The notes under the pieces: model-generated
What the model was told of the DNA's origin: nothing
Seen by the model: only the letters and a program-made list of their open reading frames with translations
Database searches by the model: none
Shown: piece by piece, positions 17,650-27,188 of the stretch
Layout of the letters: the number at the start of each line of letters is the position of its first letter
How positions within the stretch are numbered: position 1 is the first letter of the stretch
DNA from: Pseudogracilibacillus sp037071985
Lineage (GTDB): Bacteria; Bacillota; Bacilli; Bacillales; Amphibacillaceae
Length of the DNA: 64,000 nucleotides
Assembly (NCBI RefSeq): GCF_037071985.1
Contig: NZ_JAXHDF010000007.1
Span: 1 to 64,000, forward strand
Reading direction: 5' to 3'
Position numbers and translations under genes: made by a program

Positions 17650-17926
17650 TAACTTTTTCGTGAAATAGTGTAATTAACATATAAGTATAATTTGTAAGAA
17701 AGTGATCTTTTCCTATACTTAACATCTAAGTAAACTATTTTTTTATATGCGTATTTTAAACCATTTACAGCTTGGTATATGCATTTCCTATCTAATAAGC
17801 CGTTCTATAAGCATACTATTCTTCTTAACAATTGCTATTCATCTTGATGTGATGTAAGATTATTTTGCTTGTCCATAGCCAAAAACAAGTAACTAATTAG
17901 TAGAATAAATAGAATGTAGGGATATA
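17650..17926. other. Intergenic region between divergent genes
   Basis: AT-rich spacer between the 180-aa gene promoter and the HAD phosphatase. No gene, RNA or clear operator is seen. The HAD gene's own promoter must lie here but is not distinct. Confidence 0.4.
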
Positions 17927-18706
17927 ATGACAAAAAAATTAATCTTCTTTGATATAGATGGAACCCTTCTTGATCAAGATAAGAATCTACCTAGATCCAC
18001 AGAACAAGCAATTAAATTGTTAAAAGAAAAAGGGCATGAAATAGCTATCGCTACAGGTCGTTCCCCATTTATGTTTAAGGAATTGCGTAAGCAGCTTGAA
18101 ATTGATACATATGTGAGTATTAATGGTCAATATGTTGTTGTGAAAGATAAGGCTATTTATAAGAATCCATTACCCATAGACGCATTAAAAACACTTACGG
18201 ATGTTGCAACACTTAATGAACATCCTGTTGTATATATGGGTACCGAGAATATGAAAACGAATGTTGAGTATCATCCCCATATTGAGGAGAGTATAAGTGG
18301 ATCACTAAAACTTGATCACCCAATGTATGAACCAGACTATTTTGAAAAACAAGAAATCTATCAATCTTTACTATTTTGTACGAAAAAAGAAGAGACTCCA
18401 TATATTGATCGTTTTAAACAGTTTAAATTTGTTCGTTGGCACCCACTTTCTACAGATGTTCTACCAGCAGGTACTTCAAAGGCAAAAGGGATTGAGCTCA
18501 TGATCAATCAATTAGGATATGCACCCGATCAGGTCTATGCTTTTGGAGACGAATTAAATGATATTGAAATGCTTCAATTTGTAGAAAATAGCGTTGCAAT
18601 GGGAAATGCTCCTGATATTGTAAAAAAGGCAGCAAAACATGTTACAAAACATGTTGAGGAAGACGGAATCGCCTATGGGTTAGAAGCACTGGGGTTATTG
18701 AAGTAA
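17927..18706 (+). CDS. Cof-type HAD-IIB family phosphatase
   Basis: Cytosolic 259-aa haloacid-dehalogenase phosphatase. Motif I is FFDIDGTLLD (nucleophile Asp), motif II is IAIATGR, the conserved Lys of motif III sits in GTSKAKG, and motif IV is FGDELNDIEML. The Cof-type cap lies between motifs II and III. Such enzymes dephosphorylate sugar phosphates, FMN or pyridoxal phosphate; the substrate cannot be read here. It is monocistronic, with a terminator at 18773-18809. The ribosome site is weak (TAGGGATATA). Confidence 0.9.
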   Translation: MTKKLIFFDIDGTLLDQDKNLPRSTEQAIKLLKEKGHEIAIATGRSPFMFKELRKQLEIDTYVSINGQYVVVKDKAIYKNPLPIDALKTLTDVATLNEHPVVYMGTENMKTNVEYHPHIEESISGSLKLDHPMYEPDYFEKQEIYQSLLFCTKKEETPYIDRFKQFKFVRWHPLSTDVLPAGTSKAKGIELMINQLGYAPDQVYAFGDELNDIEMLQFVENSVAMGNAPDIVKKAAKHVTKHVEEDGIAYGLEALGLLK

Positions 18707-18772
18707 AAAAAGTATCAAAACATATAATTTCTCCTAAAAAGAGAAATAGAATTTGTTAGGTACCATATAAAA

Positions 18773-18809
18773 AACTAATCCGCATCTAGAATAGAGATGT
18801 GGATTAGTT
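18773..18809 (+). terminator. Terminator of the HAD phosphatase gene
   Basis: CTAATCCGCATCT and AGATGTGGATTAG form a 13-bp stem (one G-U pair) with a short AGAAT-type loop, followed by TTACGTTTT. Confidence 0.7.
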
Positions 18810-18815
18810 ACGTTT

Positions 18816-19112
18816 TCTAATGTTCTAGCTTTTATTAAATTCTACCCCTACCCAATAATTCCATTTTTGCATTTATCCAATACTCGCCAATCGTGACCTG
18901 GAATGATGCCAGAGGCCTTTCGGCATAAAAACTGATGAGCCTACACTGATTCGGTTAGGTTCCAAGTACCATGTGTATAACCACCCACTTTACACCGTTA
19001 ATGAGTGCGAAATTTTAATCTAATTAAACGATTTTGTCACCAGTTCCTGAAATACAGTAACCAGATGCAATCAAGGCATACGCTATCACGTTCCACTGGA
19101 TATAATAACTTC
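18816..19112. other. Gap with possible decayed coding sequence
   Basis: This stretch seems less AT-rich than its surroundings. On the minus strand short protein-like pieces appear in shifting frames (YYIQWNVIAYALIASGY, ending GTGDKIV; and VTIGEYWINAKMELLGRGRI). No continuous frame exists. It may be a gene remnant; the family is not recognised. Confidence 0.3.
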
Positions 19113-19147
19113 CAATAAAAAGACGACTTTAATTAAAGAGCCGTCTT
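19113..19147 (-). terminator. Terminator of the fucose-region kinase gene
   Basis: AAGACG (19120-19125) and CGTCTT (19142-19147) enclose the palindrome CTTTAATTAAAG. In minus sense the stem is followed by TTTTTATT, ending the 22-kb minus-strand block. Confidence 0.7.
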
Positions 19148-19229
19148 CTTTCTAATAAATTGTTAATTAACTGAGAAATCGTAGGAGTTCTCTGCTTTGC
19201 CGGATAGAATGATTGTGTTGAGGCGTAAT

Positions 19230-20183
19230 CTAAGTTTTTTCCTCTAACCGGTTAATATCCTTTAACTTTGGCAATGCCGGGATTCCACCTTTATTAGTAG
19301 TTGTCAAAGCTCCTGCAGCGTTTGCGAAACGAATATATTCGATTAAACTAGCACTATATAGATCATTTATTGACTTGGAATGCTTGATTATCTTATAAAT
19401 AATGGAACCAAAAAAACTATCCCCTGCAGCGGTAGTATCTACTACACTTACCTTATAACCTGGAACAACTCCCGTTTCATCCTTAAATCTAAAGAAACAT
19501 CCCTTATTTCCTAGAGTCACGAATATGAGATTAATCCCGTATTTCTTATATAACAAATTTGTTCCTTCTTTGAACTCATTCGTTTCTGTCAATAAATAGT
19601 GTTCTTCTTCAGATAATTTCAAGATGTTTGTATAATATAAACCTTCTTCTATTTGGTTCTTGGCTGACAATCTGTCATCCCACAGACTCTGGCGAAAATT
19701 AGGATCATAAGAAATTATTTTCTTTTTACTTTTTGCATATTTTACGGCTTGTAATGTAGCTTCTCTTGCAGGATTGTTAGTCATTGAGATAGAACCAAAA
19801 TGAAATAATTTGCTGTTCTCAATTATATTATATGCAACCTCATTTTTCTGAATTGCTAAATCGGCACCACGATAGAAGGAAAAAGAACGTTCACCATCTG
19901 AATGTAAATTAACAAATGCCAATGAAGTGTTTATATCGTCAGTAAATACAAGTCCATCTGTATTTACATTACTTTTCCTTAAACTATTCCGAAGAAAAGT
20001 TCCAAATTTATCATTACCAACTTTACCAATAAAAGATGTTTTCAATCCTAAATTACTTAACATGGATAAGAAGTTGGCAGGAGCTCCACCGGGATTTTGT
20101 TCAAAAAGAATATGGTCATTTTCGGAATGACCATTGGGAGTAAAATCTATTAATAGTTCCCCCATTGCAACTACATCATACAT
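19230..20183 (-). CDS. PfkB-family carbohydrate kinase (fructokinase-like)
   Basis: Cytosolic ribokinase-fold kinase of about 317 aa. The start (MYDVVAMGELLIDF, 20183) has AAGGAGAG upstream; longer upstream reading frame is unlikely to be used. Signature 1 is GGAPANFLSMLSNLG; signature 2 is DTTAAGDSFFGSII, with the catalytic Asp in the GD step. It phosphorylates a furanose sugar such as fructose or a keto-deoxy sugar. It is the last gene of the long minus-strand sugar block, directly after a broken Gfo/Idh gene, and is ended by the hairpin at 19113-19147. Confidence 0.9.
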   Translation of the reverse strand: MYDVVAMGELLIDFTPNGHSENDHILFEQNPGGAPANFLSMLSNLGLKTSFIGKVGNDKFGTFLRNSLRKSNVNTDGLVFTDDINTSLAFVNLHSDGERSFSFYRGADLAIQKNEVAYNIIENSKLFHFGSISMTNNPAREATLQAVKYAKSKKKIISYDPNFRQSLWDDRLSAKNQIEEGLYYTNILKLSEEEHYLLTETNEFKEGTNLLYKKYGINLIFVTLGNKGCFFRFKDETGVVPGYKVSVVDTTAAGDSFFGSIIYKIIKHSKSINDLYSASLIEYIRFANAAGALTTTNKGGIPALPKLKDINRLEEKT

Positions 20184-20353
20184 AAAATTTACTCTCCTTT
20201 TCATCCCAATAAAACAAGCTATTATAAGCAATTCTGTCTAACATTAAAATAGCTTCCTTAAGTTAAATTGATTTTTTATGCTCAAAGCAACAATTTGAGA
20301 TAATTGGCTTCTTTCTCCATTTTGTATCTTTTACGACCTAAACAAAAATCTTG

Positions 20354-21358
20354 TTACAACATAACTGTTTGATTTGTTTGTAATGATTGTAAACTTGCTT
20401 CAATTATTTTTATATTATTTAAAGTATTTATAAAATCATGGTTTAAATTATTCGCTTTTTCTAAAATTGCTTGCGACAAATGGACAACCTCATTGTAGTA
20501 TTGGTCACCATTAATTGATTCAATTCGTTTAGTAGAATCCTTCTCCACCTGAATAATTGCTTCTCCACCATTTAAATCTGGTCGAAATGCTCACGGTACT
20601 GTAATGGTGCCTTCTGTCCCGAATACTCGATATTCGTGATGCATAGGTCGATTAAAACTAATATTAAATGTTGCCCGAAGATTATTTTTAAATGTTAAAT
20701 AAGCCACAGCATCAGTCTCCACATTAAATGTTGAATCGATATTTCCATGAACATATACTGATTCTGGTTCTTGGCGAAGGATATTTCGTATGGCATGAAT
20801 AGTATAACATCCGAGATCATAGATGGTTCCACCGCCAGTATTGCTATTCATTCGAATATCTTTATCTCTTTCTTTATCTTCAAGATAAAAGGAAAATCCT
20901 GCCTCCATAAAAGAAACATCTCCAATTTCACCCGAATTGATTATTTCTGTTACTCGCTCGTGTTGCGGATGAAAATAATACATAAATGCTTCCATAAACA
21001 GAACATTATTTTCCAAACAAACTTGCTTCATTTCCTCAACCTCTTCACCGTTTAGGGCTGCCGGTTTTTCGCATAATATATGCTTTCCTTTTTGTGCAGC
21101 TTTAATCGTCCATTCTTTGTGAAGATGGTTAGGAAGAGGGATATAAACTACGTCGATCGTAGAATCATTTAATAAATCTTCATAACTACTATATACCTTA
21201 TTTATTTGAAACTGTTTTGCTATCGCTGTCGCTCGGTCTATATCGCTTCTAGTAGCAATTGCTGCGATCTCCGCGTTTTCTACTTTTTTAATTGCAGGAA
21301 TAAGTTGGTCTACTGCAATGCGAGCAGTACTTAATATTCCCCACCTAACCTTTTTCAC
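20354..21358 (-). pseudogene. Gfo/Idh/MocA oxidoreductase interrupted by an in-frame TGA
   Basis: NAD(P)-dependent sugar oxidoreductase. GTG start at 21358 after GGGGGATATAAG. The Rossmann start is WGILSTARIAVDQLIPAI, CEKPAALNGEE carries the active-site Lys, and GGGTIYDLGCYTIHAIR carries the dehydratase-type His. After GTEGTITVP a TGA stop (20591-20593) interrupts the gene. The same frame continues at once (AFRPDLNGGEAIIQVEKD) to a stop at 20354, giving an expected 334 aa. A point mutation to UGA is the simplest reading. The short downstream frame beginning at 20548 is just its C-terminus. Confidence 0.85.
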
Positions 21359-21408
21359 CTTATATCCCCCTTTTTATTAAAACATACGCAAACTACTTCT
21401 TTAAAAAA

Positions 21409-23331
21409 TTAAGTTAGCATATTTTCTCGGTATTTCCTAAGCATTGGTATAGTCCATTCTAAATTAAAATCATATAACGTTCCTTCCAATGGTATTCCAT
21501 CACTATCCCATCCCATCATTTCATAATACGTATAAATCGCTTGCTGAAATTTTTCTTTTTCTATTACAGAACCTTTTAATCTACCAGTTTTTATTTCTTC
21601 CTTATAAAACTTTTCCGGTAAACAATCATCTTCCTTTGTTAACCCTTCTCTAATATTATAAATCCGCATTAATTGATTTCTACGTTCTCCCCATCTCATG
21701 AATTCATAGGAACTAGTTTTCCATCCAGTTACAGACCCTACAAGCTTGGCTATTTTATTTAATGAGTATACTCGGGTAGGTGCTGAGGCAAAAACTGCTA
21801 AATTTAGTGCATCACACGCACTCCATAAATTATTTAACCCTTTAAAGTTTCTAACTTTATCCGGTCCAACATAATTCATAGGAATTCTTTCTAAAATTCC
21901 TAACGTTCTAGATCCTTCTAATGTATGACTCCAACCAGCCTCTAAGTCAAAGTCCCAATCATGTTCACAAATCGTATATTTGGGTCCTACAGGAGCTGTA
22001 GCATAACCTAATCCTAAATTTGTTTGGCTGCGTGGATCAAATGAAACCATTTCAACACCTTTGACATGTAATGCGTATTGATCTGCATTTTCACCAATCT
22101 CTTCCGCTGCCCTTTTAGTTCCTTCTGCTAACAAATCTCCAAAACCTTGCCTGCTTGCAATTGCTTTAACTAAAGGTAAAATACTTGCTTCGTCGCCAAA
22201 ATTTAATTCCAGACCATTCGTATCTTCTTTACTTATCAATCCATTTTCAAAACATTCCATCGCAAAACTTATCGTATATCCAAGGGAAACGGGATCAAGG
22301 CCTAATAAATTACAGAGTACATTTGATTCGAGCATTAATTTTAAGTTTTCATTTCCAATGTTTGGTCCCATTGAGCCTGTTACCTCTTGGTGAATTCCAG
22401 TTACTTCTTTCGGAATATTTTCCGGATCAGGATTCAAATATTTAATACAATCATTCGGACAGCCTGGACAAGATTTGTCTCCCTCATAATATTCTAAAAA
22501 TAGATTTCTTTCATAGTTAGCTCTTTTTGTAAATAAGTTCTCATTAAAGTTATTTACTCCTAAGTACGCTGTCTCATCATCGGACAAATCTACCCAAGCA
22601 GAAAAACCCGGTGCATCTTTTTGCCACATACTTAATTCATTCGTATGCATAATTTCTTCAAATTCTACCTTCATTTCTTCCAAAGTTAATTTATCATAAA
22701 CCTTTGGTAATTTACCGCCTTTAAGTACAATAGCTTTTACATTTTTGGAACCCATGACAGCTCCAACTCCCAAACGCATGGCATGGTTGGACCTTGAAGA
22801 AATGATACTGGCATACCTAACAAGATTTTCGCCTGCTTCACCAATTGTTGCTACTTCAACATCTTCTTTCCCATGTCTTTCTTCCAAAAGGTTTGTCGTT
22901 TCATTTGTATCTTTACCCCATAAAAATTTTGCATCTAGGATACTTATTTCTCCATCTTCTATTAAAATATATACGGGTGTATCTGCTTTACCTTTTACAA
23001 TTAAAGCATCGTATCCCGAAGCTTTTAAGGAACGTGCCCAAGGTCCCTCAGATTGTGTATCACCAATCCCTTGTGATAAAGGTGACTTCGTTACATTACT
23101 ATATCTTGCTAATCCGGGAGCATCATTTCCTGCTATAACACTAGATGCAAAGATTAATAAGTTCTCAGGATCATACGCATCAATTTTAGGAGGTGTGTCT
23201 CTTAACAAAAAATATGTCCCTAATAATCCTCCTCCAGCATACGTTCTATACCAATTCTCATCCATTTTTTCAATTTCAGTAGTTTTACTATTTAAATTTA
23301 TATGAGCAATATTCCCATGATAACCATACAT
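21409..23331 (-). CDS. Aldehyde:ferredoxin oxidoreductase (AOR family)
   Basis: Cytosolic enzyme of 640 aa. AOR-type enzymes bind a bis-pterin W or Mo cofactor and a [4Fe-4S] cluster and oxidise aldehydes to acids with ferredoxin. The cluster cysteines are visible: CPGCPNDC gives C288, C291 and C295, and the fourth ligand is C506 in WSACDALNL. The N-terminal AOR domain begins YGYHGNIAHINLN, and QSEGPWARSLKASGYDALIV is typical. GGAGGAGG precedes the ATG. A hairpin separates it from the fucosidase. The pathway around it makes L-lactaldehyde, a plausible substrate (inference). It is uncommon in aerobic bacilli. Confidence 0.9.
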   Translation of the reverse strand: MYGYHGNIAHINLNSKTTEIEKMDENWYRTYAGGGLLGTYFLLRDTPPKIDAYDPENLLIFASSVIAGNDAPGLARYSNVTKSPLSQGIGDTQSEGPWARSLKASGYDALIVKGKADTPVYILIEDGEISILDAKFLWGKDTNETTNLLEERHGKEDVEVATIGEAGENLVRYASIISSRSNHAMRLGVGAVMGSKNVKAIVLKGGKLPKVYDKLTLEEMKVEFEEIMHTNELSMWQKDAPGFSAWVDLSDDETAYLGVNNFNENLFTKRANYERNLFLEYYEGDKSCPGCPNDCIKYLNPDPENIPKEVTGIHQEVTGSMGPNIGNENLKLMLESNVLCNLLGLDPVSLGYTISFAMECFENGLISKEDTNGLELNFGDEASILPLVKAIASRQGFGDLLAEGTKRAAEEIGENADQYALHVKGVEMVSFDPRSQTNLGLGYATAPVGPKYTICEHDWDFDLEAGWSHTLEGSRTLGILERIPMNYVGPDKVRNFKGLNNLWSACDALNLAVFASAPTRVYSLNKIAKLVGSVTGWKTSSYEFMRWGERRNQLMRIYNIREGLTKEDDCLPEKFYKEEIKTGRLKGSVIEKEKFQQAIYTYYEMMGWDSDGIPLEGTLYDFNLEWTIPMLRKYRENMLT

Positions 23332-23395
23332 GAATATGCCTCCTCCCTAACAATTTATCATTAAGTATTAACTATTACGTTACATTGTTATGTAT

Positions 23396-23432
23396 AAAAG
23401 TTTCGTAGGCCTTATTAACCCACGAAACCTTT
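23396..23432. terminator. Terminator after the fucosidase gene
   Basis: GTTTCGTAGG (23400-23409) and CCCACGAAAC (23419-23428) pair through one G-U step. U-rich runs lie on both sides (AAAAG and CTTTTT in the plus sense). It separates the GH29 gene from the AOR gene, so the AOR gene may have its own promoter. Confidence 0.65.
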
Positions 23433-23439
23433 TTCTTAC

Positions 23440-26400
23440 CTACTTTTTCACTAAACCATCAATTGCTGCTTGTAAAGCTTCCAACGCAGTGTCTATTTCC
23501 TTTTCACTTTTCATTTGTTCCAGCTCTTTTTCAGCATCCCTAATTGCGTGTTGAAGCTCCTTAAATGATTTTTTTGTATAATTTCCTTCTTCTGTTGTTA
23601 ATGCTTCAGCTTCAATAAGTAATGCCTCAAGTTCTATGACATCTATTACGACGAGATTATCAAGGGCATCCTGAAGTTCCTCCATTTCTTTTCTTAACTT
23701 CTTATCATTCTTAGGAGGGTTTAACGATTTTTCTGACCGCATAATTGCTTTCTCTAATGTGTTCAGTGATTTCTTTGTAAATGTATTTTCGTTGATTACC
23801 TGTTTCGCCTGCAAAATGAGTGCTTCTAGTTGGGTAGCAAGATTTTCGGGTTCTTTCGGCGTTTCCGCTTCTTCCAGTCCATTAATTGCTTTTTGCAGAG
23901 CTTCAAGTGCAGCTACTAGTTCATCTTCCGTTTCGATCGTCCCAAGAGCTTCCTCAGCTTCCTTGATCGCCGCTTCTAGTAATGCAAAAGAGTCTTCCGT
24001 ATACACTCCCTCTTCATTCGAAATTGTTTTAGCCTCAACAATTAGTTCCTCTAACTCTGTTACATCAACCTTTTCATTTTCTAAACCCGTTTGATAAAAA
24101 CCAATTTCTGATATATGAACATTTCCTCGTGATTGTAAAATACGTACTCTGAACTCCTGTCCTTTTACAAGTTTAGGTAATACTACAATACGTTTATATC
24201 CAATTGATTCATTTTTATAAATCTCTTCCCACTCACCTGAAGAATTTAGAACATCTATCGCAAAGGATTCTACCTGCTGACCATGATTGATGTTTTCTTG
24301 AAGAACAATCCTTTCTACTTCTTTTTCTTCATTAAATTGGAAAGTTAAACTACTAGGTTGTGTTGACGCGGATTCCCATGAAGTATCATAGTTTCCATCA
24401 CTCACTACACTAGGATCTGAGCCTTTTTTTCCATTCTCTCCTTTTATAACTGCATTCTTTGCATGATTGATTGCAAAATCAAGTTTAATACTTTGATGCC
24501 ATTCTTTTAACCTCTCTACATCTGATTCAGCAAATTGACCACGTTTATCAGGTGGGATATTTAATAAAAGTACTGAATTTCGAGCAATAGATTCGTAATA
24601 AATATTTCGTAATTGATCGATACTTTTCGGTTGTTGATTATCATGATAGAACCAACCTGGCCTAATACTTACATCCACTTCAGAAGGCCACCAAGTTAAA
24701 TAATTCATACCATTAGCCGCTGCATCTGTAAGTGCTTTTCTACTGCCTAGATCAGGAGAGCTAAAAGAAGGATAATAAGCTTGTCTACCATCATCCATCA
24801 TGGTAGCCCCTAATACGCTCCATTCATTTTCTCTTGCCCAACCTGATTCGTTACCAACCCAGCGAACATCAGGACCTGTTACTGCAATTACTGCATTAGG
24901 CGCGAGCTCATTAATAAGTTCATAGTAACTATCCCAGTCATATTTTTCTTCTTTATTTCCCGGTATGTTACCTTGGGCTCCGTCAAACCATATTTCATCA
25001 ACTTCACCATATTCAGTTAATACTTCATATAACTGATTTAAAAACATTTCTCCATAATCCGTTGCTGGTAATTCCAATGTTGGAAGATTTTGTTTTCCAA
25101 TTCGATCATCTCCTTCAACTAATGTTGGAATCGTACGCATCGACCTTTCACTGCCATTTGCAAAAATACCATCTCGATAAGCCCCATGGTCTGCTGGAGA
25201 TAAATAAACTCCAACCTTGATTCCATGCTTATGCATAGATTCTGTAAAATCCCGTAAAACGTCACCATTACCATCTTTCCAAGGACTGCTTGCGACACTA
25301 AAGTCTGTATATCGAGTCGGATATAAAGCAAATCCATCATGATGCTTCACTGTTAGAACAGCCATTTTAAACCCACTATCTTTTAATGTTTTTGCCCATT
25401 GATCCGTATTTAAATCTGTTGGATTAAACATTGTAGGATCGTCATGTACCCAAAGGTCTCCCCATTCAACCCCATAATATGTGTTAATTCCATAGTGGAT
25501 AAATGCAGTCTGTTCATATTGTTGCCACGTAACTTGCTTAGGTGTTGGACGAACTAGAGATGCTTTTGCAGCTAGTGCAGCTTGACATTCATTTTCTGTT
25601 ATATTTATCTGATATCCAGGTTCTAAATCCGTTGGTATAATACATGGACCACCTTGTAAACTTAAAAAGCTGGTTTTAAATTCTCCGGTCATACTAGCAA
25701 ATGCTAATCCATACACTTCACCCATTAGCCCTTTACCACTACTAACATTGGTTCCCGCATAAAATATACTATTATGTTTCATTTTTGGTGACTTAGATAG
25801 AACCAATGATTCTCCAACCTGGCTTTTCCCTATCCATAAACTTACTTCTGCATTTCCCTCATCCATTTTTTCATATACTAAAGACAATTGAACATAATTA
25901 TCTTGAAGATGTTCCTTCACATTCACCGTTGTTTCAATTTGATCATTTACTAGAATTTCAAATGACTCATTTGATTTTGATTTTTGAACTGTTATAGCTC
26001 CACCTATATCAATCATTGTAGTCCCCGTGGTAATCGCCTCTACGTCAGCTATAATTTCAGTAATAACACTTTCAGAAATTGCCTCATTAGAAACAAACGA
26101 CTTCTCTGGAGTATATTGAATAAATGATTCATTTCCACTCATTAATAGTCTTCCTAATCCCGATATTTCACCACCTTCAATTATAAGTTCCCCTTTACTA
26201 ATTTCATCATCAGAGGGGGAGTAGATACCATTTTCAATTGCACCTTGAGCATATACTGCTAGACTTTTGTCTACGCTTGATAATGTCATTGTCTTAAGCA
26301 ATGAAGGATCGAAATCACCTTCAAAACTTGTTAGAACAACTCGTGACAGAAAACCTTCTAAACCACGATCTAAACCAGCTGGATGTATATCATTACCAAA

Positions 26401-27093
26401 TCCAATCTCATACTCTACATTATTGTTCCAAGTAACGCCTCCTGCTGTGGAACTTACTGTAGGAAGCTCTATTCCATCTAGAAACGCACGCATTTCTGCT
26501 CCTTCATCCGTAGGCATGTAAGCGATTGTAAAAGTGTGGTCTTCATTTAAGCTTGGAGCCTTGATTGTTTCTTTGTGAGTGGACCAAGATCCATTACTAT
26601 TTACATCAAAACCATATTCAATCGTAGTTTCGGAAACGAACCTGACCCATAGATTTCCTCCCACAGCTATTAATGTATCAAAATGTTTAGGATTTGAATC
26701 TAAATTAAATTCGGTTTCAATAATGACCGGTCGCTCTATCGTATTTGAGTCACTAATTGTGTCACGTGGTTGGAAATTAATCCCGTCTCTATCTCCATTT
26801 AAAATGACCTTGCCTTGATCAATAGTCTCATTTCCTGAACGTCTAGTTAATTCTCCATCCATTATTTCTCCTGTAGGATTTGTGTAACCTTTTTCCGTTG
26901 AAAAAGCACCACCAAATGACACATCTAAAATTTCTGATTTAGTTAGTTCCTGTGTTGTTTGACCTTCTGCCTTTGCATTTAATTCTGGTATGAAGAAAAA
27001 ATTTGATATGACTAGTAAAAGTATAAGAAAAACAGATGAATTTTTCCTCCTATGGATATATGGCTTATTATCTGAATAGCCTTTCTTATTCAA
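23440..27093 (-). CDS. Secreted multidomain alpha-L-fucosidase (GH29)
   Basis: Extracellular enzyme of about 1217 aa. TTG 27093 follows TAGGAGGAAATCG; the signal peptide core is VFLILLLVISNFFF. Residues 45-500 look like two concanavalin-type (LamG-like) carbohydrate modules. The GH29 barrel spans about 515-870: HHDGFALYP near 583, and the nucleophile Asp in IWFDGAQG near 703. An F5/8-type (CBM32-like) module follows (about 875-1005), then three FIVAR-type helical repeats (1010-1217), with no LPXTG anchor. It releases L-fucose from glycans or fucosylated polysaccharide outside the cell for the importer and isomerase encoded upstream. At most twice the size of a plain GH29 enzyme. Confidence 0.93.
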   Translation of the reverse strand: MNKKGYSDNKPYIHRRKNSSVFLILLLVISNFFFIPELNAKAEGQTTQELTKSEILDVSFGGAFSTEKGYTNPTGEIMDGELTRRSGNETIDQGKVILNGDRDGINFQPRDTISDSNTIERPVIIETEFNLDSNPKHFDTLIAVGGNLWVRFVSETTIEYGFDVNSNGSWSTHKETIKAPSLNEDHTFTIAYMPTDEGAEMRAFLDGIELPTVSSTAGGVTWNNNVEYEIGFGNDIHPAGLDRGLEGFLSRVVLTSFEGDFDPSLLKTMTLSSVDKSLAVYAQGAIENGIYSPSDDEISKGELIIEGGEISGLGRLLMSGNESFIQYTPEKSFVSNEAISESVITEIIADVEAITTGTTMIDIGGAITVQKSKSNESFEILVNDQIETTVNVKEHLQDNYVQLSLVYEKMDEGNAEVSLWIGKSQVGESLVLSKSPKMKHNSIFYAGTNVSSGKGLMGEVYGLAFASMTGEFKTSFLSLQGGPCIIPTDLEPGYQINITENECQAALAAKASLVRPTPKQVTWQQYEQTAFIHYGINTYYGVEWGDLWVHDDPTMFNPTDLNTDQWAKTLKDSGFKMAVLTVKHHDGFALYPTRYTDFSVASSPWKDGNGDVLRDFTESMHKHGIKVGVYLSPADHGAYRDGIFANGSERSMRTIPTLVEGDDRIGKQNLPTLELPATDYGEMFLNQLYEVLTEYGEVDEIWFDGAQGNIPGNKEEKYDWDSYYELINELAPNAVIAVTGPDVRWVGNESGWARENEWSVLGATMMDDGRQAYYPSFSSPDLGSRKALTDAAANGMNYLTWWPSEVDVSIRPGWFYHDNQQPKSIDQLRNIYYESIARNSVLLLNIPPDKRGQFAESDVERLKEWHQSIKLDFAINHAKNAVIKGENGKKGSDPSVVSDGNYDTSWESASTQPSSLTFQFNEEKEVERIVLQENINHGQQVESFAIDVLNSSGEWEEIYKNESIGYKRIVVLPKLVKGQEFRVRILQSRGNVHISEIGFYQTGLENEKVDVTELEELIVEAKTISNEEGVYTEDSFALLEAAIKEAEEALGTIETEDELVAALEALQKAINGLEEAETPKEPENLATQLEALILQAKQVINENTFTKKSLNTLEKAIMRSEKSLNPPKNDKKLRKEMEELQDALDNLVVIDVIELEALLIEAEALTTEEGNYTKKSFKELQHAIRDAEKELEQMKSEKEIDTALEALQAAIDGLVKK

Positions 27094-27188
27094 ACGATTT
27101 CCTCCTATCATTTTAGTCAGTTTAACTATTTCTAATATGTTGCAAAAAATCAACAGACAGTGAAAACAGTCCCCCTTTCCTTTACAAA

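Noticed and set aside
18925..18975. CTGATGA with a possible stem, like a hammerhead ribozyme core
   Set aside because: The required GAAA after stem II is missing and no matching third stem is seen.
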